Part shown: positions 56,171 through 64,000 of the stretch, piece by piece
Layout of the letters: every line of letters begins with the position of its first letter
Position numbering within the stretch: position 1 is the stretch's first letter
Assembly (NCBI GenBank): GCA_013368325.1
Contig: JAACJK010000007.1
Coordinates: 310,001-374,000 of the forward strand
Length of the DNA stretch: 64,000 nucleotides
Direction of reading: 5' to 3'
Source of the DNA: Ephemerocybe angulata
Lineage: Eukaryota; Basidiomycota; Agaricomycetes; Agaricales; Psathyrellaceae
Position numbers and translations under genes: made by a program
The notes under the pieces: generated by a model
What the model was told of the DNA's origin: nothing
What the model saw: only the letters and a program-made list of their open reading frames with translations
Databases searched by the model: none

Positions 56171-59100
56171 CTATGTACTCCTCTCCAAAGACTGAAAGTT
56201 AGCCAACAGCCTCAGAGGCAACGAAAGCGCCAGCCTGATCCACAGCATCAAGTTCGAAATAACGACCAAAATCTGCGCCTTCACGCCCTGCCACATCCTC
56301 TCCTGCTCATATATCTGCGACGAAACACCCGACATGGGAGCGGAAGACGACCCCATACGAGTACTCTTCGTCGACCCCGACCGCCCACGCCTCGAGCTCC
56401 CCGACGGGGCCGCCGCCGATCCATGCGAGAGGTACGGCCTAAGCCCTCGTTTCGACGTCAGGAGCGTCTCCGTGTACTGCACCGCATCGAACCCAGGTAC
56501 TTGCAACAAGCCCGCAGCCTCGGACTTCCAGTACGATATCCAAGCCGCGACGTCCTTCCGGTCCAGAGGCTGCAGCACAGGGGGATGAAGCGACCTCGCA
56601 TGATTTACAGCCTTCGCCGTCCATAGCCTCGGAAATCCAAAAGCTTCCCCCTCTTCAGAGATACTAAGCCTTTCTACAGACTGGTAGAACTCCAAGAGTT
56701 TGAGGGCTGGATTGGATTCGAGATCTGAGGTCGAAGCCGTCTTGCACTCCTCCAACTTGCCGAGCCACTCCTTGTACGAGACTTGCGGGACAAGGAGGGC
56801 TTCGGCAAGGAGCTCAACGAGATCGTTCCACGGTATAGGTGCAGGATGCACAAAGTGCAAAAAGGGCTCCTCGCAACCCCTAATCTCCGTGAACGCCGAC
56901 GCGGCCGTGTGGACCGGCAACCATGAGACAAGCTGTTAAGCGCCCGTCAGTCCATTTCTATTCCCACGCTCTCACTTGCATGGACTCACCCCAGGACTCC
57001 GCGGCAAGCACCCCAGCAGTTCACCAGATCGCACGATGCTTGGAACCCACTCCGAGGGACTCCAGTACCCATTCCTCCCTCCGGAAAGCTGTCCAATCCT
57101 GACAATGACAGGGCGCAATGCGGTCTCCTGCGATGCCCGGACGAGGAGCTGTTCCGCGACCCACTTCGACTCGGGGTAGCCTGAACCCAAGGCAACCTTT
57201 GGATCAGAAACAGATTCCTCTGGGGCGAAAACATCGGGATAGTCTACGCGTATCATTAGGACAGATCCTTGATACATGACTCCAAAATGCGGGCACGTAC
57301 TTCGGAGAACACCAATCGAGCTTGCAAACAGGAACTTGGGCGGCTTGTCATGGAGTGACGAAAGCGCAAAATCAACCAGGTTTCTCGTTCCAGCAATCAA
57401 GGGTTCCATAGATGAAATCCCAATGTTAAAATCGACGCGCCAGGCTAAACAACCCAACGGAGAGTCAGATAGCGTACTTAAAGATGCGAGTCAAAGCACA
57501 CTGACCGACATGCATCACACACGTAACCTCCCTCCTCATCTCCTCAACCTCATTTCCATCCAACCCAAAACCTTCCACCTCCAAATCACCCTCCAAGAAC
57601 CTGATCTTCCCAAAATCCAAGAACGCAGCGTCGATCCCCCGCTCCCTAAAACCCTTCAACTGCCTCTCCTGGCTCCCCAAGGTCCCATGCCGTCTATTAA
57701 GCACAAAAACCTTGGCAATGTCCGGGTTCAGCACAAGACTCTCGAGGAGGTACGACCCCAACCCCCCAGTACTTCCCGTGAGTAGGATAGCTTCCTTTCT
57801 AGAGCCAGTCCTCCAGGCGTATGGCCCGGAAACGACTGGCTGTATTTCTCCACAAGTCCAAGCATCTTCCGCACTGTCTTCTCTTCATAAGAGTCGGACT
57901 TGAGCTGATTCTCGCCTTCACAAGAATTCTCGGGGCTGTTATTGCACCCCTCGAAGGTATGCTGAGCCAGGGCCGCGATGGTTGGGTACGCGTAGACAAA
58001 GTTGCTCGACGAGGGCCTCATCCAATCCGGTTCGAACCCCAAAGACCTCACGACACCCACGACCTCATTCCGAATCCAAATTGCCTGCAGGCTGCAACAC
58101 CGCGCGTCATTGAGGGGAAGACCATTCATTGTCCATCGCAAAGCAAGCGCGCAAGGTGAGCTCCAGCATCATCAGGAGCAAGAAACGCCACGCACCTGTC
58201 GCATCCATGCTGGAATATATCATCCCCATCACCCAGCCCCTCCTCCCCATCTTCTAACTGCAGCGCCTTCCTCACCGTCTCCCGGACGAAGCTGATACAT
58301 CCCTCCAGAGAAGCCAAATCAACAGCGGAGCCGTTAGAGGATCCTCGATGTTGCTGCTGCACTTCCCAGAGATCATAGAGCGCACTGATCTCATCCTTGT
58401 AGAGATCGAGGATGTTCTGGCGCCTCACACTTCCTTTCGCGGTGTACAAGAACGGCTTTCCTGGGACGGCCACGATGATCATCTGCAGAGATCCACGGAG
58501 TCGATTTAGCGCCCACTCGTTGCCCCCAATAAGTAGCAACTGATAGTATCGTACGTACCTCTTTGAAAATACGGCTGTGGCTCGGGGAGATCTTGTTGGC
58601 TTCTTCAATCTGCGGCCTGGATACGAAATGTGCATGCATAGCTGTGAGGTTCGATCCCACCCATGCAGCCGATTTATCCGCACCAAATATCATCAATGAA
58701 GCTTGCATTCTCGTCTTCGGGGAGGGAAGGGGTGCAAGGCTCGATTAGGACCCCTGCTTGGAACCTGCCTCGTCCAAACACAATCGCACTTCTGATGTTA
58801 GGATGCCGGGTTATAACAGCCTCTATCGCGCAGCGTCAGTGCATTAAAGGGAGTAATGGGATCCTTGACGAACCTATGGGTACAGGGTTTGTCTTGCCAC
58901 AATGTCAATATAAATAGGCAAGTAAGAGACGGTTTTGGGATGGTCACTGACTTTTTCCCCGGTAGAATGCATGATCTGATCGTCCGCTCTACACATAACG
59001 TCCAATTTTAAGGCTGCATATGAAACGAAGTTGCTTCAGACTCACCTCCCATGAATCTTCCACAGCCCCCTCTCCGTCGGGTGGCACACCAACAGATCCT

Positions 59101-60740
59101 TCGTATCATAAACTCGCTCACCGTCAAGTTCAATATTCAACGTCGCAGGTGAGTGGGTCGGCGAGGGTTTGAAGTAGAGGCGGGATATGGCTTCGTCTCC
59201 GGCTTCCGGAATGAGGACTGGAGATGTGTGCGGAGACAGCTGTTATGCCAGCTCTTTAAATGATCTGAGCATGTCTCATAGAGTGATAGGTTATACCTTA
59301 AAGTACTCCCATCCCGCGTCGGGGGGTTTGGCTGCCGAAGCCGTCAGTATGTATCAGGCGATGATATGTAGGGGAAATGCCTACATAAGAGAAATTGTGA
59401 GCTTCCTCCCAGCTCGGTCCTGCCAAAGGTGCGCTTTCAGCGAGTCTCGAAGATTGGAGCAATAGCAAGAACGCACGCTCCATAGAAAGGGAACAGTTTA
59501 ACACCGTTCCCATGCAATGCATCGCCAGTAGTCTGGCGAATCGGAGCCCCTCCAAACATCTGCACCTTTGTTAATCTCAAAAACCTTGCAATATCGAGCG
59601 TGCTCACAATCGCATCGAGTTTCTTCAGAAACTCGACCTTGTCATCATCCTGCACCCATTCCTTCGCAACGGTTAACGACCGTTGAAAGTCCAGATGTCA
59701 GCTACACTTACCTCGAGAAAGGTAGGCACGCAAAACACCAGCTGGCTGTTCGATGCGACCATACTTTCAAATGTGCTTTCTGGGGTAGGTACCTGCGGCG
59801 GAGACTTGGGCGCAAAGTTGGATAGGATTACGCCTGTGGTAAGCGCCCAACACGTCGACACGATGCCCATCGCATCTGCCATTTCGTCAGGAGAAAGTAG
59901 CGGGACGCAAAGGTACGGGGACTCACGGAACAGGGGGAGGGCGTGGTTTGAGAGGATACGACCGCTGATATCGACCTCGCCAAAGTATGGTTGCAGGCCC
60001 CATTCAACCAGGTTTCTATGAGATAGATGGATAGGTTTAGGGAAGGAAGTTGAACCTTCACGATGTCTGTCAGTGTATTCCCCAGCGGCACTTCAACCAT
60101 ATGTACCTGAAGAGTGCAGAATTAAGGCCGTCGCATCTCTGCCAATGTCCTGAACATCAGGCAGAGTTCCTTCGGGCTCTGTCTCGAATATTTCCTTGAA
60201 ACTAGGCACGTCAAGAACGACGACAGAGGCCCCGTCCAACCGTTCTTGCGCAGACTGGGCGAGCTTCTGCATGGCCCTGTCCCCACTAACAAGAACATAC
60301 TTAGCGCCTGCCTTGTGCAAAAGGTTGGCGACAGCAGCATCCGAGTTTCGAGGAGAAATAGGAAAAGCACAGTGTCCTGCACGGATAATTCCCGCTATAT
60401 GGGCGAAGTAAGATATCTGATCTACATGTGTGGGTGTGGGTTAGACAGAAGTAAGAGCTTGAGACCGTTCAACCCACGCACCTGTGACCGCGAGGATGGC
60501 CACGACCGTGCGCGTGCTACCGACAGCGCTCGCCACCCTCCTGGCAACGTTGTGAATGCCCTGGCTGGCCTTTGCCCAGGTGAGAAAGTGCACCCCGTCG
60601 TCAGTGTCCCAGCAGAATATGGGGTGGGTGGGGTTGTGCAGACGATGAAAGTCATATATGCCTGGAAGGGTTAGATCCAGCGGGGGAGTGCGAAATGACG
60701 AAACCCCGGACGTGGCTTGTCGGCAAGGGAATAAAGACAT
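56171..60740 (-). CDS. NRPS-like adenylate-forming reductase (A-T-R)
   Basis: Three-domain enzyme that activates a carboxylic acid as adenylate, holds it on a carrier domain and releases it by NADPH reduction. Start MSLFPCRQATSGVSSFRTPP at 60740. Adenylation domain: GIIRAGHCAFPISPRNSDAA (split by an intron), ATALILHSSG, YFGEVDISG and VKLFPFYGA. Carrier domain: DIFQHGCDSLQAIWIRNEV; the phosphopantetheine Ser codon is split by an intron. Reductase domain: the TGSTGGLGSYLLES nucleotide-binding loop, NRRHG, FLFASSIGVLRS, SGYPESKWVAEQLLVRAS (Tyr and Lys catalytic pair) and VIVRIGQLSG. It ends QSLERST. Many short introns; some exon ends are approximate. It lacks a condensation domain. It pairs with the P450 across the convergent junction as a minimal biosynthetic locus, product unknown. 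Confidence 0.88.
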
Positions 60741-61030
60741 ATGAGTTGGCAGAAAGTGGCTGGCACTGGCTGCATTGTGCAGGGCATTTTATAGATATTT
60801 TGTCGGGAACCTGAGTGCCAGAGTGTCAAAAGCAGACAGATCTGCGCGGGGTATACTATGGCTATCAGACCTGGGTATTCAGGGGCGGCAGGCACGTGGC
60901 GTGGGTCAGCGATTGTTTTGGCGCACAAGGCCTGGTTATTGCAGCCATCATCCATCCTCTGTTCGTTCAAGTTTTCTGTTCTCTGACCAACTACCCTCCT
61001 TTCTTTATTCCACCTTTTGTATATGTTTTA
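60741..61030. promoter_or_regulatory. Divergent promoter, NRPS-like reductase / kinase
   Basis: 290 bp between two divergent starts, rich in T/C tracts near the kinase start (CCTTTCTTTATTCC, typical fungal pyrimidine-rich leader). Confidence 0.45.
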
Positions 61031-64000
61031 ATGCCTTCAGCCCACGGCCACAAGCAGTCGGATTCCGTACATCAGAACCGCAAGGCCCAGCTAGCTAATG
61101 CCTATAATGAACTGGGGAAGGAGCTGTCCTCGTCCAAGATTCGCGTCGTCGGAAACTACACCCTGGGCAAGGTCATAGGCGAGGGTATGTCCTCCTCAGC
61201 CCTTCCCAGGAAGCCCACTCACCCCGCACAGGCGCCTATGGCAAGGTTCGCCTCGGCACCCACCGTCTCACCTCCACCCGCGTCGCCATCAAGCAGATTC
61301 CCAAAGCCATGTCCGCGTCCCTGACCCGCGAAATCCACCACCACCGCCAGCTCCACCACCCCCATGTCACCCAGATGTTCGAGGTCATCGCGACCGAGTC
61401 GTCCATCTGGATCGTCACCGAGCTCTGCTCCGGCGGCGAGCTCTTCGACTACCTCGTGGAGAAGGAGCGCCTTCCAGAGGACGAGACCAAGATCATCTTC
61501 GGCCAGCTGTGTCTTGCGGTGGCATACCTCCACGACAACGGCATCGTCCACCGCGACCTCAAGCTCGAGAACGTCCTCCTCGACGAGCGATGTCGTGTCA
61601 AGCTAGGGGATTTCGGCTTTACGAGAGAGTATGAGCGGGGAAGCTATATGGAGACCTTCTGTGGAACGACCGGGTATGCTTCCCCCGAAATGCTTCAAGG
61701 AAGGAAATACCAGGGTCCCGGTGCGTCCTCGTAACCATCTTCTCCCGTAGTAACACCCGTTTACGTCTATTCCAGAGGTCGACGTTTGGTCACTCGGTAT
61801 CATACTCTACTGTCTCCTAACCGGCACTCTTCCTTTCGACGACGATGACGAGGACGTCATGCGCCAGAAGATTATCAAAGAAGACTTTGAAGACCCCGCA
61901 TGGCTCTCCTTAGGTATGTGGCCCGCTCCATCGCCCCCGCCCATCAGCTCACCCCGTTGCAGAGGCGAGAGACCTCCTCCTAAACATCTTGCAAAAAGAT
62001 GTCGCGAAGCGATATACCATTCCCCAAATTCTCGCGCATTCATGGTTTACCGCCAAAGAACTCACTTACGAGCCCGACTCGCCCTTATCACTGAACCCTG
62101 TCTACCTGCAGATTCCCCGCTCGTCGTCCCCCGATAACGCGAGCGAGCATCGCGACAGAAGCGATTCCCAATCCACAGCTCCCGAGTCATCAGAAGCCTC
62201 TACGCAGGACCACGGCTCGCCGTTCTCAAAGGACCACCATATCGAGTCCTCAACACCCACGACCCCCGACGACTCGATCATTGACCCCTTTGACAGCTCC
62301 CCGCATCCAGATCACAAGGACAGCAGTAACTTTTTGATTCACCGAAACACCAGCAACTCGACTATTCGAAGAACTTCTCTATCCGACATCGAGTCCCTCT
62401 CATCACGACTGACCAAACAGCCCGAAACCGTCCTCGAAGAAGAGATCCCTGAATCTAAATCAGCTCCCCTTCGTCCGGTATCATGGTCCAACTCCTCCGG
62501 TTCGAAAGCGCCGCCATCAAAGATTCGCACCCCCGCTCGCACGAAACGGCGGTCCGTATCTTCAGTTCTCTCTGAGAACATCCTGGGTGAATTCGACAAA
62601 ACACCCACTCCACTCCCTCCTTCAACCTACCAGCTCGACTTCGCATCCCTCCTTATAACTCCAACTCCCATCATTTTCTCCTCACCCCTCGAGCGCGAAC
62701 TCCTCAATACTTTAAGCAACCTCGGAATGGACACCGCACAAATTGTGCATTCCGTTCTATCAGATGCCTGCGACTCGGCTGGAGCACTCTGGTGGATGCT
62801 AAAAAAGAAGGCGGAGAAAAAGGCGGCAGAGGAGGGCACTGTTCTCGGCCTCGAACAAGTGTCATCGCCAATAACGGAAACGGCGCCTATCGCCCGCACA
62901 AGCTCTGACCGTGCTGAAGGGGGCGCAAATGGCTCACCAGGACCGTCGAAGCGGAAACGCGTCAAAGCCAATGCGGGTGTGCAGACAGACGGGCAGGCGC
63001 AGTATGCCCAAGTCAGCTTCACCACGCCTCAACTCTCATTCGTCCCGCCGACACCGACATTCATCAGGCCCGTCACACCGCCGAGGACGACCTCGCCCAA
63101 CCGCTCACCTTTGCTATCACCCACGTCCTCCATCATGAACTCCGATTCTGCTTCGAGATCACACCCATCAACGCCAGGGGGCAGCGGCGGGAAGGAGAAG
63201 GACGGCTCGAAAGGGCGCAAAGCTCGCGCAGGGAGCGTGAGTATCATGCAGCGCGCCACGACTGCGCTCGAAGCCGCCGGCCTCGTCCGCAAAAAGTCCG
63301 CCGAGGCCGTCCTGCGCGACGAGCAGCGGTCCCGCGAGAGGGACCTCGAGCGGCGCGGCACGACGAGCGGGGAAGAGTCGCGCTCGTCCCACTCGCACGA
63401 GGCGAAGCACTCGCACTCCGGAGGCGCCATACCCGCAGGCAACAGCGGTAGCGGCACCAACCCCACGTCGAAACTGACCAAGAGCCCTCCGCTGAAAGCG
63501 CAGAAGGACGCGCGCGACGCGTACGGAGTCCCCTCGACCCCTCCCCCGAGTGAGCGCGAGCATTCTAGTGGCGCTAACCCGGGCGTTAATGGCGTCCCTG
63601 TAAACGCCGCCACAATCGGGTCCCCTTGGGTCCTCGCGGACCCGCGCGAGGCACCTGCGGGGGGCGTCCACTCGCACCCCTCTGTAGCGGCCGTCAATGC
63701 TCGCGGGGAGATGTTGCACTCACATAGCGCGCCTAACCTCGACACGCTTCAAATGACACCGACATCGTCGGGGTCGAATGGGCCGCCGAGTGGAGGCAAG
63801 GCTGGGGCGACCGGGGTCACGAATTTCAGGAACAGGGCCAATATCCTGACAAGCCTGCGGCTATGGTTCAACGACGATAGGAAGGGCAAGCGAAAGGCAG
63901 ATTCGTCGAGGGATGGGCAGGGAAGTGCGCCTGGATCTGCAAGGACGCCGCAAACGCCGCAGACGGGGTATAGTGGGCGGAGTATGGGCTTTGGAGGGAG
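61031..64000 (+). CDS. Serine/threonine kinase, CAMK/AMPK-like (3' partial)
   Basis: Protein kinase with the catalytic domain near the N-terminus. MPSAHGHKQSDSVHQNRKAQ leads into YTLGKVIGEG|AYGKVRLGTH (glycine loop split by an intron), VAIKQIPKA (ATP-binding Lys), SIWIVTELCSGGELFDYLVE, VHRDLKLENVLLD (catalytic loop), KLGDFGFTREYERGSYM (DFG), CGTTGYASPEMLQGRKYQGP, VDVWSLGIILYCLLTGTLPF and RYTIPQILAHSWF. All catalytic residues are present. After about residue 300 a long Ser/Pro/Thr-rich tail follows, with LLNTLSNLGMDTAQIVHSVL, a UBA-like helix, and a basic tract FRNRANILTSLRLWFNDDRK near the window end. The C-terminus is cut by the window. The subfamily is not certain; the domain order resembles fungal MARK/YPL150W-type kinases. 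Confidence 0.88.

Overview
The window looks like nuclear DNA from a filamentous basidiomycete, most likely an Agaricomycete. Genes are dense and split by many short (about 48-65 nt) introns, often with GTGCGT or GTGAGT donors. Several families seen here are typical of that class: a TET/JBP oxygenase next to a CxC5/CxC6 cysteine-cluster protein, a NACHT-TPR protein, a P450 beside an NRPS-like reductase, and small secreted proteins. No species is claimed.

Layout. (1) 1-11.7 kb is conserved housekeeping sequence: a UBX-domain protein (5' partial), a myosin essential light chain (Cdc4 type), a proteasome assembly chaperone ending in an HbYX-like tail, and the complete DNA polymerase epsilon catalytic subunit. 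(2) 11.7-21.6 kb is a gene-poor accessory region. It holds an exon relic of an NRPS-like gene, a decayed tRNA ligase, a truncated F-box paralog, a 305-bp MITE, long perfect hairpins, one convincing small secreted protein and an unrecognised intron-rich gene. (3) 21.8-30.3 kb carries three tandem paralogs of a TPR-like protein. The first is broken, the second is stand-alone and starts with a likely lipidation signal, and the third is fused behind a NACHT NTPase. (4) 31.2-43.5 kb is bounded by a perfect 62-bp inverted repeat. It contains an RTC4-like gene split by a fresh gag-only LTR element, a TET/JBP-type dioxygenase, a 50-nt minisatellite with higher-order structure, and a CxC5/CxC6 protein of the kind associated with KDZ transposons. 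(5) 43.6-45.5 kb is repeats. (6) 45.5-64 kb returns to conserved genes (mitochondrial release factor 1, a CSC1/OSCA-type channel, TRAPP subunit Trs20), then an intact F-box protein, a convergent P450/NRPS-like reductase pair, and a CAMK-like kinase that runs off the 3' end.

How it fits together. Replication, cytokinesis, protein quality control, ER-Golgi traffic and mitochondrial translation genes flank accessory islands. The two most interesting islands are the NACHT/TPR cluster, a candidate recognition or allorecognition locus, and the inverted-repeat-bounded TET/JBP + CxC5/CxC6 + RTC4-like segment, a candidate mobile or domesticated chromatin-modifying cassette. Exon coordinates were derived by hand from splice signals and family knowledge. 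No alignment or database search was run.
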